A DNA stretch of 64,000 nucleotides, taken from assembly GCF_036785885.1 (NCBI RefSeq), contig NC_092326.1, forward strand, positions 41,626,287 through 41,690,286, read 5' to 3'. The position numbers were made by a program, and so were the translations under genes. Positions 47,629-60,153 of this stretch are shown in pieces (position 1 is the stretch's first letter; each line of letters opens with the position of its first letter). Below the pieces are notes generated by a model. It made no database searches, was not told the DNA's origin, and saw nothing but the letters and a program-made list of their open reading frames with translations. The DNA is from Coffea arabica (Eukaryota; Streptophyta; Magnoliopsida; Gentianales; Rubiaceae).

Positions 47629-50600
47629 CTAACGGATGGGATGATATTGGGCTGATATTCTTTTGGGAGGTAGCTTCCTCAGGATGTAGAGCACAAGAGC
47701 CGAAGGAAGAATCTCAACCAACTGTTTTTACCAACAAAAGCAAAGGGAAGGGAAGCAAAATTAAGAAGAAGAAGCAGGGACTCAGTACAGGAATAAAAAT
47801 GTCAAGTGCACCTACATAAACACTCAACATGGCCAAATACTGAGTTACACATACAGATATATACTATGCATTCATATACACATGTATGCACCCAGTTGCA
47901 CACAAACATACATATCTGCAGAGCAAATTGTTGAAATACACCGTACCATGTAATATATCAGATTCAACACAGGATGATTCAACACATCCAGTGATGCATC
48001 AGCATCAAAAGCAGAGAGCACAACCTGCATAGAGATCAGTAATATGGCTGAAAGGAGTTTAAAATAAACTGCAAATCAGCAGAAATGCCCAAAACCAGCA
48101 AGAAGTAACACAGCAGATAATGATATCCAACTATCAAGTAAAGCATGTTTCTTTTTTTGGTTCTCAGTTTCATTTTAATTCTACAAAGGGTTAATTTCTA
48201 GTCACTGTGGAACTTAAGGAAGAGATCCAACCCTGAGGAGAGTCTAAGTACCCCTCAAGAAGCTTTGTCTACACTTTACAAATGAAAAAACAACCCTTGT
48301 CTTCCTATACATAGACATCAAGCAATCTCTTTTGCACTTAATTAGGTCATCTTCCATAATTCTATTTACTAGTAAAGGCCAGCTCCAGGGAAACATTCAC
48401 GTGGTCTAAGTACAGAAATTCTTCCTTCAAGATTTTGTGTGAATCCGCATGCACATTTTGGTCAAACACAGTTTAGGCTACTATTTCTTTCAAACAATGC
48501 ATATAAATAACATCCAAAGAAAATTTCATTAAGATAGACTCGACAATGGTACTAATGCTTACAGAAGTTATATGTTAAAAAAAAAAAAGGTACTGACAAT
48601 TGAATATTGAATTAAAAAAAAAAGGCAAAGGATCAAATGGTGAATACGTAAATAGAAGATACATCAAAGTAAAGATTAAGATTGTTCCAACATATTGAAT
48701 TGGGTATTTAATGGGTTAAATAAACAGAGTGATAACTTCTAGATTACTTGCACAAGCAAGTACTCCTCCTTTGGTCAATCAACTGGCATAAATAATGTAA
48801 TGTTAACTCCCAAAATTTGTAAAATGTGCTCTTGCCAACATCAATGGTGGCAAAGAAAAATCATAGACTTTGAAATCAAAAAAGAAAAAGGTGGAAGTTT
48901 TCAGTTAAAACACTAGTCTACCAACATAAAAGTAGGACACTGATTTATAATCTACAACCAAGAAAAATAAAATAAGAGCAATAAGAACAAAATAGATATG
49001 CATATGAATAAACAATTACTAAAATGTAAAACTCAATATATCGCAGAAAGCAGCCCATGAGCAGATTAAAGCTTACCACGAGACACCTTATAAGGAAACA
49101 AGTGAAGCATATCGCCGTCACAGATCCAACCTACAATTGGGAAAAGATGTCAGGCAACAAAAGCATTTTATATATAGAAACAGGGTACCTTGAAACTGGA
49201 ATATGTTAAGAATTTCACAGGCTCTTTACAGACACATCATTGGAGCAATTAACCACATGCAGCTTACTCTAACAGCATTAATGGAGTGCCACAAAAATGT
49301 TTACTGTAGATCAATTATTGCTAGTTGGCTGACCAGCGTAGATCTCTGTTTCCCTTCACGGGAATGCAGCTCCAAAAAGATATCATATGCAGATAAAAAA
49401 TTGTTGTAAATGAAGTTATTTTTCCTTTTGTCTGCAAGATACCTATAGGGAGTCATGTTCAAGTTAGTCAAGTTGTAAAATGTCATGAACCAAGTATTTC
49501 ATTCATAAACAGGGTCAAGCTACACGCAGGCTCTTAAATAGCATGCTTTCCCACCATATACAGAGCCAATGTACAGTGTAATATCTTGGAACACATCAGA
49601 GCCACAAGTTACTCTTTTGCCATTGTGAACAAGTGCAGGCCCATGCTTTGCCATTGCACATGAATGTAAAGCTTATTTTCAAGTCAAGAAGATGCCAGCC
49701 TATGGTACAATACTTTTTTCTGTCTTGAACAGACTATCATAATTAGTAGTCAAAGCAAAAAGACACACGTCTGCAGTTCCTATGGAAAAAAACTTCTAGC
49801 CGCTCTAAAGCTACTCTGTAAACATGCATTTCCACATATCTTATGGTGATATATGTTAGTCAGCATACCCAGGAATCACAAGCATCATGTTAAGAACCAT
49901 TTCAAAGAAGCGCTTTCATGTGAATCCAGCCCTTTTCAAACCAATTTAATGCAATAATTTCCTGGATAGGCCAATTCTCATAGGATAAGGATCAGGTTTA
50001 AGGCCCTGATCCTACATGCGTGAGAATAGCTCACTAACATTACCCAGAAAAAAGACAAACTCTAAAAGGTTAATAGAACAATGCACAACCTTTTGTGAAT
50101 GGTAGCATTAACATTAATTCCAAAAGGGTCGGTTTTGCAGCTCATCGAGGAAAAAAAAAATGCGGTCTTTGAAATCTCTTTTAAAGGACAGTAAAGAAGT
50201 TACAAGGGCTGGTTCCATTTCAGAGATATACAGGCACCATAAATACACGCTAAAGACTGCAAGAACTCAAACTATATTGCTGTTCTTGATGTTTTAGCAG
50301 TTCCTTGTTTGGGTTGTTTCTTAAACTTACTATTTAAATTAGGGAAATGATACCCACATGCCCTTTTTAGCATCTTGCACACCTTACTGAGCATTTAGAA
50401 TACAAGACATGCTTGTCATTTGACTTGCATACCATTCAAAGGGCAGGTGAATATCACTACCCTCAACTTAATAATTGGAGATACGGTAGTATTTACAGAA
50501 ACATTTTCTCTGGATCACACTTTACCGCTTCTTGAAACGTATTCAATTTCAAATGTCTCTCAATGTCAAAGTCAGGAAAAAGTAAACAATTCACAGAATA

Positions 50601-52013
50601 CCAAATTAATCTATACTTCCGGGCAATATCTAAGCCTGGAAGCATGCCACTGGATCCAGATGATGCAAATGCAACTGACATGACCATGATAGATTTAGTT
50701 ATCATCTTATTCAATTAGTAATTGGAGTGTTTTTGTATTTTAAACTCGTACACTCATGCAACTACCAATAGCAGGAAAAACAAAATGAATTAAAAAAAAG
50801 GGGACAAAACACTAGATTACTAAACCATCGTATAATGTGGATCCTGTACATTATGGAAGATAAAGTGCAAACCTCACGAAGTTTCTTTCTTCTCCCTTTT
50901 GATTCTATAGGAAAGCGTCTTAGCATGAAAAATAACCTGGTTGAGTAGAATGACAAATTCAACAGGTAAAAAGTTTAGAAATTAAACAAAAATGATAAGA
51001 CAAATTATCTCTGCAGTGTGCAAACAAGAAGAACATATCATCCAAGATAAACACAGCAGAGTAGATGTTGAGACTGTTTACCTTCCTCCATAGAATAGGA
51101 AACCAAGTGCTGCTATAAATGACACCACTGCCAAAAATGGAGAGACATTAGCAAATGGCAAGGCAGGAGAAGCAATATCTAACGAATAACAAACATGATG
51201 TCTTCATTTATTTAGTCAGGTACAAAAATGATGTTTTCTGAGCATATACAATAAATGGTTATCAGCATAAGATTGGACAGCATGAAACTTACCTGCAATA
51301 AATATCTTCCCAATGAATTCAACTACGCTATTATCATGAATCCAGAGGTAAGCCCAGATACAAACCTGATTTGAAAGCACTTTAGTATTGAATTTTAAAG
51401 AACCAAAATGGCTACATAAACATGCCTATAGCAAGTTTAAGACAACAAGTGCATAAACATAAAGTCTAAAATGGTTTGATGTCAATGAATGTCCTGTTCC
51501 AGATCATACTCATGCAGCCAGAAAGCAAGACTACAATGCTCTACTGATATACTAGGTTGGAAGAAGCAAGCAGGTAAACCATTACTACTTTGCACATTAC
51601 CAATGTCCAGATAAGTATTCAAAACTAAGATTCACGAGTCCAAGCATGTCTGCGAAGGTACTATGACTATGTTGTAAATGGACATCCAACAATAAAAAGA
51701 TATACATGTCATACAAGTATAACAATTAGGTGAAAGGATACACTTTAAACAGAACCAATCAACATACTTTTTTATGCTCTTATACCTAGCTAACAACCAC
51801 CAGAATAAAATTAACAAAAGAGTACAAATGGGGAATTCATTAAAGGAAAAGTACATGTGGACTTCAAGCGTGGAGAATAACAGAAAAAATAAATGCAATA
51901 AACCTGTAAGAAGTATATTCCACAGTTGATGGAGATATAATAAATTCTGAGCTTATCAGTTGGCAAACTTCTGGCCTGCACATTTAAAAGGACAAACAAG
52001 TGAAAAAATGCCA

Positions 52014-52052
<39 letters not shown>

Positions 52053-53736
52053 ATCAAGAGTCATAATTTGTAATTATCAAGTGATTGCATAAGTCTTCAC
52101 ATGCCTGGTGATAAATCTCGGCCCAAAATAGGACAAGAAGTGTATATGTTGAGAAAAAGAGTAGCCCAGGAAGATCCAAGAGTACAAAAGTCAGAACCTG
52201 GTCCAAGATCAGATGGTGATGAGCATTAAGCAATAAAAAAGGGTATCTATTGCAGAAGCCAGTATGTTTCCGTTTACATATTTTCATCTTCTTAAACTAC
52301 TTGAAGGCAACATGTCAAGGACACATAAAAGAATAATATACAGGACAATTGCTTTTATAGAATATTCCAAAATAAATGGTGCGCTAGCATCACGACTCAG
52401 TAATTATGGCATATAAATCAGGACAGCGAGCAGGTTTAATTAGTTGTCACAAGAACTCATTCAAGAATTGCCTCAAAGTGAATGATCAGAAGAAATTCTT
52501 AAACTCTTACCAATCAATAGGAGGAAAGAAGTGAAAGGAAGACCATAGGACTAGAGTTAAACGTAGCAAGTATAATGATTCAGCAAAAAAAAGAAACACC
52601 AAGAGTTTTACAAGCAACTAATGCATAAGTATGCTGGCAATATTTCTAACAAGGATACCAACTTACCTTAGGATGCAAAAGAAATATTTTTTTGTGAAAC
52701 CCAAAGACGATAGCACGCACTGAAAAATAAAAAGAAACATGTTAACCTTTAATAGACATCAAAACTAAGTTAAAACAACCTTCTAATTACCTCCATTGAC
52801 AATGAAGTTCATGAGATGGAAAACCTTCTGAGTCGTCCAGCCATATTCAGGGACTCTAAGTTCTATCCTTATTAGTTGTATCTGCAAGCAAACACTACAG
52901 TGTCAAAGAAAACGTACAAAACAACTCAGCAGCTTTAAAATGTCTAGACCAAGACATCAACACATCATTCCCAAAATGTCTAAACCAAATTTTACATTTC
53001 TATAGCTTTAACCTAACATGGTTTAATGATTATACACCTTAACATAGATAAAATTGTGAACATGCAATCAAGACAATACAACCAGTAAGCTTCAGAAAGC
53101 GAACGGGAGTTGAGAATAATGATACATGCAAAGCAAAACTTCATTTCACTGTGATTCCTTTTTTTTTGTCCATCATTAGTATTGCAGCGACTTAAATAAG
53201 TTGAGTTATTAATTACTACTAAGATATACTAGAAATTACTAGTTCTTTTCTCTTGAAACAATGAACCTCCTCAAAAGGGTTGTAAGCGGGAAGAAGATAC
53301 AAAAAGTAAGTTCTAAACTAACTAAACTTGCAACCTAAAGAAGAAAAATAAAAAAGATCACTTTTTTACAAGCATAATTTCAACAATTTTAACTGCTCTG
53401 CTGAGCTACCCAGCTCAAAATAAACAAAGCTCCAAATTTTCTTCAATCCATCCCACGAAAACAAATGTGAAACTTCAAGACTCACTAAAATAAGAAATTA
53501 ACTCGAAAATTCCAGAAAATTTTGACCCCCAATGAATTAAAAAATGTATAGAAATGAAGAGTATCATGGTTGCGGATAAACCATACGAGGGCAACAGAGG
53601 AGACAAGGGCGTAGGCAGCACAGAGAGTGTAAAAGATCCCATCTTGCCATTCGACGGATTCGTTGATCTTGTGCCACCAGTTGGCCGTCGGCCGGCTGAA
53701 GTGGGTCGCCGGAAAGCTGAGTGGCATTCTCGTCAT
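47629..53736 (-). CDS. TOM3: TOM1/TOM3-like seven-transmembrane protein, 288 aa
   Basis: This plant membrane protein family (TOM1, TOM3, THH1) sits mainly in the vacuolar membrane. It is known as a host factor used by tobamovirus replication complexes; its own cellular role is unclear. Eleven in-phase exons in transcript order: 53736-53587, 52881-52791, 52719-52667, 52197-52105, 51975-51904, 51365-51293, 51127-51082, 50936-50873, 49130-49077, 48024-47947, 47721-47629. Family hallmarks are [57 protein letters not shown] and the terminal [15 protein letters not shown]. Seven hydrophobic segments are visible. The first ATG in family alignment (MTRMPLS) was chosen. The intron between exons 4 and 5 has a GC donor. 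Several introns exceed 1 kb, the largest 49131-50872. Confidence 0.95.
51976..52104 (-). other. GC-AG intron of the TOM3-like gene
   Basis: Joining CACCAG to GCCAGAAGT preserves frame and the conserved [13 protein letters not shown] junction. The intron starts GCATGT instead of GT and ends GCAG. No nearby GT donor keeps the frame. The sense strand of this 129-bp intron contains a (TC)n(TA)n tract (52016-52052). Confidence 0.85.
52016..52052. repeat. (TA)n(GA)n microsatellite in the GC-AG intron
   Basis: The dinucleotide tract lies about 50 bases inside the donor of the TOM3-like intron. Confidence 0.9.
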
Positions 53737-56080
53737 TTTCAGCTTTTCCCCAACGTGTGGAAGCAAGTCAAACTCAACTCAACCCAAAAAGAGAAAATAC
53801 AGTCCCTCGTGTCTGAAATAATAGCCGATTAATGAATGAAATGAGACGTAAAGAATCGTTTTTCCCCGCAACTACAAAGTTTAGTGCCACTCTACTAGTG
53901 CTACTTGCTTCTTGGGTGCAATCCAGCCCCAGAAAAAGGGAAAGCGATGGAAAAGGCATTTAAAATACGAAGTGAAGTTGTCTCACGTGTGTGCTGTCGA
54001 AGGGACAATCATACTCTCTGCTACTACTACTGTTGTACCCTAAAAATTAACAGTTGTTTCTACACTAAAATTTTGGCGGTGGATTAACTTTTTATGCATT
54101 CATAGCGTAACGATCTTTTTATATTAATAATTTTAGAACATATCATATATATCACATATATATAATTTAAATTTTAAATTTAAATTTATATTATGAGATA
54201 TAATTTAAATTTATTGACATAAAAAAATGATACACTGTCACTGTATAATACAGTTATCCAAAATTTTACATCATTATTTCTGTCTTTAACGCAACTAGAA
54301 ATATGTATTAATTATTGTAAGGATTAAGTCTTGACATTACAACGTGTTTGAAGGAGACGAAACATTCCGAACAAATTTTAAATTTTAATTGTAAGAAAAA
54401 AACAACTTTAACTATAAATTTGCATAGTTTCAAAGAACTACTTAGACACTTTAGACATTAACATAAAATAATTTTCATTAGAACATGTTTGTTGGAATTG
54501 ATTAAAAAAAATTAATACATTTTGTATTCAAGTTAAAAAAGAATAATATTTTGTATAAATAATTGCGAGGGTTGAGTTTATTTAACTTATTTAAGTAGTA
54601 CTAGTATGGTAGCACCTGCCGGTCTATGATTACGGACGGGGGTTGAGTCATGGGCTACGACTTAAGCAGTCGTTTTTGGGTCACGCACCTAAGCGTCCAC
54701 CATGTCTTTCTGCGTTTTGGTGGCAGTTGTCTAGTTGATGACACGTATTTTTGTGACCCAACCGATTCCAATTCATTTGCCAAAGGCTTCCTCGACTTCA
54801 AGACACTTCAGTCGTTGCTTTTCACTTTGTCACTTAATTATGACTTTCTTTGAAGAAAAAAAAAAATCCATCGACTTCCTTTCCTCCTAAATTAAATTAA
54901 AATAGATTATACAACTGTTATCGTTGTGATAAAAAAAAAAAGGATTTCAATTCATTTAATCCGACGCAGCTTTCTTCATTCTTTTGGACATTTTTTTGTT
55001 ATCACGAATAACAGTACCTTATCAATTCACAGGTACTAGATTAGTGGTAATAGATGGATTAGCGAGGTGATCAAATGGATTTATTAGGTTAGTTGATGTA
55101 TCACGTTCACACCATTCGAATATTATGTGCTAGACAACAACTTTGTACCCTCAATTGAGAGTTTTGGGTCCGTTTCAAAATTTAGGAGCCAATCTTTCTT
55201 GAACATGAAATTTTTAAATTTTGAATCATTTCTTTCTTTTCATTTCCCAAGTGAAGAGAGAGTGAAAAGAAAGAGGTCCATGCAAAAAAAAGACACAAGG
55301 ACAAGTCTGCATATGCCACCATACGTAGTTTCCAAGTGATTTCATTGGATGTCTAGCATTTGCCTAACTGCCATTGATCTTTGTCGTGTCATCATTTTGA
55401 TCAAAAGTGGAATCAAGTTGGAATTTATGAAACGGATGATTCAACGAAATTCACATTCCTCCGTCCAGAATCCGCACCATTCATGCACCAAGAATCGTAA
55501 AAGTCATAATTAAGGCCTGTACAGAGCATAGTGGTTGTGGGATAGAGGGCAGTGACTTTGGTTCTAGATTTGTGACTTTTGTCCAATTTTCTTGTAGTAC
55601 TTCAGAAAAGCTGCACCTTAATGATTGGAGAATGTCAAATATTGAAGATCATTTTTGCACGAAAATACATAAAACTGATCTCAGTACACGTTATGAGCCA
55701 CAGTTCAGATGCCGGTCAACTGTTGTTTGGCTTATACAATCTTAAATCCTGTTCCTGTTCTGTCTTATGGATGCATGGTCTATTGGAATAGAGTAGGTAA
55801 CATGGACACTGGAAATTTCAAATGCATGATGGTGAGTCCATGGACCTGCATTTCTTGAAATTACATGACAGACAAATTGTCCTCAATTTTTTATTTGTAG
55901 CCCGTCTTTGAAGACAGGCACTAGGTCTCTGTAGAAAGAATCGTCCTTAGATGTGATATTCCAGTTAAAGCCAGTTACCAGCTAAGGTAATGTATCATTC
56001 ATTGCAAGAGTTTCCACGCGTGAAAATTCCATACCTTGAGCCAGGATATCAGAATAGGAGCCAGGAGGGACCAGTGGAAG
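53737..56080. other. TOM3-like upstream region and intergenic sequence
   Basis: The proximal part should be the TOM3-like promoter. Further out the sequence is AT-rich with no recognisable gene or bounded element. Confidence 0.45.
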
Positions 56081-57020
56081 TCATTGGTACATATCTTGAG
56101 CAACTTTTGCGCAAACAGATTCAATTTTAGCTAAAAGTCTGACCAAGAATGTTAACAGAATCGAGCTTGTCTCATGTCCAGTAATCATTACAATGAAAGC
56201 ACTGTCGATAATTTCCTCATCAGACATGACAGGCAAGTTTTTCTCATCGCGGATGCTAAGTAAGCAAGTAATAAAATCCTGACTAGAGGAAGCACCGTGT
56301 TTTTCCAATTCCTCCCTCCTCTCATGCATGAGTTCCACGATAATGGCTTTAGCTTTTGCACTGGCCTGGAGGCTGCTATGGAAGAGAGTGAATGGCAAAT
56401 CTATTGGTACTGTTAGCATTCCTTCCATAACTTTCTCGAAGAGCTTTACAAGTAAATCTCTTCTTCTCCCGTGCTCTATGCTAGGAGTGCGTAACGAATT
56501 CAAATTCAGTAATTCGAAAGTTTGAATTCAAAATATTTTGAAAACTTGGCGGCAGAAGTACCGACAGAATTTGATTTCGGATTCACCAGTTCCGAATTCG
56601 AATTCGATTCCAAATTAAATTCCAAATTCGGTAAATTCCAAATTCACCGAATTTGAAAACCTTTATTCCTTTTTTTTCCTTTTGTATTAGATGTATTGTT
56701 ATATAATATAAATTTTATATTACATATATTATAAAAATTATTATTATATAAATATATATAATAATATATATATTATAAAACGAAACTGAAATCAGAAATT
56801 TCTATTTCTATTTCCGAATTCGAATTGGAAATTTCGATTTCAGTGTCGAATTTCGAATTATCGATTTCGAAAATTCTAAATTCAATTGAAATTCGATCAG
56901 TAAATCGAAATTTTTTGATTTTGCACTTTGATACTCTATGCCATATATCATGGAGCATATAATATCAAAAGTCAAAAGTCTTCATGAGTGGCATTGCCTG
57001 CATGTTTTATGGTCATTGAA
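56081..57020 (-). pseudogene. Cytochrome P450 pseudogene fragment interrupted by a hAT MITE
   Basis: Minus-strand sequence on both sides of the MITE at 56482-56933 reads as a P450 of the CYP716/728-like group. The 5' side has AMPLMK then TFDIICSMIYGIEHG; the 3' side has RRRDLLVKLFEKVMEGML, VPIDLPFTLF, SQDFITCLLSIRDE and the I-helix-like AFIVMITGHETSS. Breaks: a 7-bp tandem duplication (CAAAAGT twice, 56966-56979) shifts the frame between MK and TFDII. Upstream the frame meets stops near residues expected to be conserved. The coding match ends after about AKVAQD with a stop, so the ExxR, PERF and heme-cysteine regions are missing. It cannot make an active enzyme. Confidence 0.85.
56482..56933. 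mobile_element. hAT-like MITE inserted in the P450 pseudogene
   Basis: CTCTATGC flanks the element at 56474-56481 and 56934-56941, an 8-bp target duplication. Ends are TAGGAGTGCGTAACG and the imperfect inverse TTTTGCACTTTGATA. The interior is rich in GAATTCGAATTC-type palindromes around an AT-rich core. The interrupted P450 frame resumes across the element. Confidence 0.88.
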
Positions 57021-57024
57021 TACC

Positions 57025-57712
57025 TACTTGAAAAACTGCAGGGAGCTTATTACACAGAACCTATAGTATGTAAAAGGAGATGGATTTCACTGATGTAAAG
57101 CTACTTTTCAAACCGATTGGAGGGGGTCTATTTGTTGCAGGCCAAGATGCCATCTTCAAGAATATGATTTTAAAGTTCATTAGGTCAATACTATAAATGT
57201 CTTTTGAAGGAATAGTGGTAGGAGTAACAGAAAAATAGATAGCACATTCCATGACGGAGTGAAGGAAAGCAATTCCTACACTTTTGAATGCTTGGAAAAC
57301 TGCAGGGAGCTTATTGTACAGAACCTATTGTAGGGAAGGGAGATGGATTTTACTGCTGAAAGCAACTCTTCAACCAATTGGAGGAGGTCATTAGCCTACA
57401 GGCCAGCTTGCCATCTTTAAGGATATCAATTTGTACTTTTGATTAGGTTGACGCTAATCATTTCTTATGAAGAAGGAAAAGTGGTAAGAGTAACAGAAAA
57501 AATGAAATAGACAGCAGATTCCTTGATGGAGTGGAGGTAAGAAACTCATATGCTTTTGATACCCGAAAACTGGAGGGAGCTTAATATATATTACCTATTA
57601 TAGACAACTGAGATAGATATCACTGATGGAAAGCAACTTTTCAATTAATTAGAGAAGACCTGCCTGCTGCAGGGCCAAGATGCCATCAAGGGTACTAGTT
57701 ACTAATTTTCAA
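57025..57712. repeat. Three tandem units of about 265 bp (third truncated)
   Basis: The motif (G/A)AAAACTG(C/G)AGGGAGCTTA recurs at about 57031, 57296 and 57566, offsets 264 and 270. Each is followed by GAGATGGATTT-CACTG, an AAAGC-ACTTTTCAA block, ATTGGAGGAGGTC and GGCCA(A/G)-TGCCATC. The first two units share the second half (GTGGTA-GAGTAACAGAAAAA, GGAGTG). The third stops earlier. The array abuts the P450 pseudogene. Whether the unit comes from a P450 exon/intron could not be shown. Confidence 0.85.
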
Positions 57713-58440
57713 TTGATTATTGTTGTTACTGTCTTTCGTCTTTATAGAAGGGAAATGTTACGTAATAGATCCTCTAATTCTAGACTCATTTTCTCGTGAT
57801 TCAATAACAACTTATTAAAAATTGCAACAGTTAGCATAAAATTTTATTTTATATATGGTCAGAGCAACAGATATCAATCACTGTTTTTATGTCATTTTTT
57901 TCCTATGACACCAGTATTTTGTGTTTGACTTTTGATGGAACGAAGTTCCCTCCAGATCAGTTATTTGTAACAATCAGATAAATTTTCATTCTTCCAAAGA
58001 TTTAAAGGGGTTAAGCTGGCTTTAGTTTCCTCTTAGAGAATATTCCTATTAGAACAGGAACGAGTCCTTTAGCAGGGTATCAGATATCAAGAACTAAGGT
58101 GGCTTGATACAATCGTCATATGCTTGAGTAGATGCAGACACAACTACCTCATTGGAGCACGCTAACTCAAGCAGTCATCGCTAGTCTGTGTATAATCGTC
58201 TGTGCAAGTGACAGTTCATAGTTCGTTCGTGCTGGTGTTACTACTTAAATTTCATAGCCAGATTAATCCAAAATGAGGATGATCAGGTTTTCATGTTTCC
58301 ATTAACATGCATAGCTATCACATAACGCAATCCCTGGCTTTCCTTCTCAATGCTTCTTCAGGTGCATTGGTATCTCCGCATCCATCCTACCACTTTATTT
58401 TCGCCCTCATTGGTTCTCATGGCTTTCAGAAGGCCAAGGT
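57713..58440. other. Intergenic sequence without a supported gene
   Basis: No coding exon or bounded repeat was recognised. Confidence 0.4.
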
Positions 58441-58844
58441 TAGGGCTGCAAACAAATCGAACCAACTCGCGAGCGGGTCAAGTGGAAATCGAGCTCGAAT
58501 TCGAGTTCAAAATATTAAGCTTGTTAATTTGTGAGCCGCCTCGCGAGCTCGAGTATATATCTATATATAAAATATATTTTTTGTAATTTTAAGTATATAT
58601 ATATTTTTTATTTTCTTATTTTAATAGTAAAATTACATATATATCCTTAATATTTTATTATTTATTAAAAAAATTATTTTATTTATTTTTTAAAATATAA
58701 AATAATTATTTTTTTTATTTTTTTTCGAGCTCGAGCTCAAGCTTTAAAATTGCCGGCTTGTCGAGCTCGAGTTCGGTAAAATTTAGTCGAGACTCGATTC
58801 GATTAGCCCAAGACTCAACTCGATTCAATTTGTTTGCGGTCCTA
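58441..58844. mobile_element. hAT-like MITE, GCAAAC family (copy 2, inverted)
   Basis: The element starts TAGGGCTGCAAACAAATCG and ends GTTTGCGGTCCTA. GCCAAGGT (58433-58440) and GCCAAGGC (58845-58852) form an 8-bp target duplication with one mismatch. In reverse orientation it aligns with 27926-28274 (shared CTCGAGCT-rich ends and AT-rich core). Confidence 0.85.
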
Positions 58845-58969
58845 GCCAAGGCTATGCCCTCCAATAGTCAGCAATCCCATTGATGATTGAACCTGGTGGG
58901 AGCCTTTTTGAAGATCTTTCTTGTCTGGAAAAGGCAAAGAAGGAGGAGGAGGAGCAGCACAATGAGATA

Positions 58970-59472
58970 TAGGGCTGTCAACGGGTCGGGTTCGGGTCGG
59001 AATTCATTATTCCGGACTCGGACCCGAATTACTATGCCGGATCCGGATCCGACCCCGTTTACCCGACGGGTCTTTTATTCTACGTTCCGGATCCGAATCC
59101 GGGTCTACCCGAACAAATTTACCAAATTTTATAATTTCTAATAAAAATGAGAAAAAAATATACTTGTAAACTAATTTCTAACTAATGCAAAGAAAAAATC
59201 AAATAAGAAAAGAAATCAAATTAACTTTATTAAAATACATCACCCTAATCAAATTATATTGATAAATATATATTTTTTAAATTATTAATTCATTTATATC
59301 CGGATCCGGGTCTAATACGGGCCGGAATACTATATTCCGTATCCGACCCGTTTTTTTGTTTGACAAAACGGATCCGGATCCGGGAAACGGAATTAAATCC
59401 CTACCCATACCCATAATAATTTCACGGATCCGGTCCGGATCCGGGTCTAGACTCGACCCGTTGACAGGCCTA
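58970..59472. mobile_element. hAT-like MITE with CCGGATCCGG-rich ends, 503 bp
   Basis: The ends are TAGGGCTGTCAACGGGTCGG and the inverse CGACCCGTTGACAGGCCTA. ATGAGATA is duplicated exactly (58962-58969 and 59473-59480). Sub-terminal regions are dense in GGATCCGGATCC and GGGTC motifs that pair between the two ends, separated by an AT-rich core. It is non-coding. Confidence 0.93.
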
Positions 59473-59480
59473 ATGAGATA

Positions 59481-60153
59481 CACAGCAAAGAATATTCCAT
59501 GATGAGGTGAAGCCTAATGCAACTGAATTTTGAGTGCTTGAAGAAGTGCAGGCACCTGAAAATGTTTAATGTATTTGGAGGTATTTTGATAATAAAGGTG
59601 CCAAAAAAAAAAGCCTAATTCTGATGAATTGTGACAACTAACACCAAAATATTTGTAAAAACGATTTTGAAATCTTGGAGTATCATCATTTAATAATGGG
59701 GTTGAGAATGATTAATTGAATATCCAGCAGTGAAATTTTGCCACACCCATTTGAAAATCTACTAGTTTTTATTGACACCCTATTTTTTATTGGCCAAAAG
59801 ATGAGCGGTAACAAAAAAAAAAAAAAAGAGGCTCGGGCCATAAGCCCAAACGGGCCACAACTCGCGAAAAGTAGAAAAGCGAGGTGATCACTCCGCACCC
59901 TTTTACTAATTACAGCGGTCCCGTCAAAAGAAGAAGCGCCATTCTTCAGATTCAAATTCAAAAACCGAAACGGTCAAAAAACCCTCCTCCTGCAGATGCA
60001 ATTCATCTTCTTCGCCTTCTACCTATCCATCCATAGATTCTTGCTTCTCATTCTTCCATACTTCGTAAATTTCTCAGAAATTTCTGAAAACCCATTACAG
60101 ACTCAACATAACCACGCAGAAATCTACCCAAAAATTAGATTAAAAAAAAGAAA
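59481..60153. other. Upstream region of the ASPM homolog
   Basis: This holds the presumed promoter and 5' UTR. The last 160 bases are also open in another frame, but that frame has no family similarity. Confidence 0.45.

Noticed and set aside
52101-52110. Alternative GT donor a few bases downstream of the GC donor in the TOM3-like gene
   Set aside because: Splicing at that GT shifts the frame at the conserved HQ-AR junction; only the GC donor keeps it.
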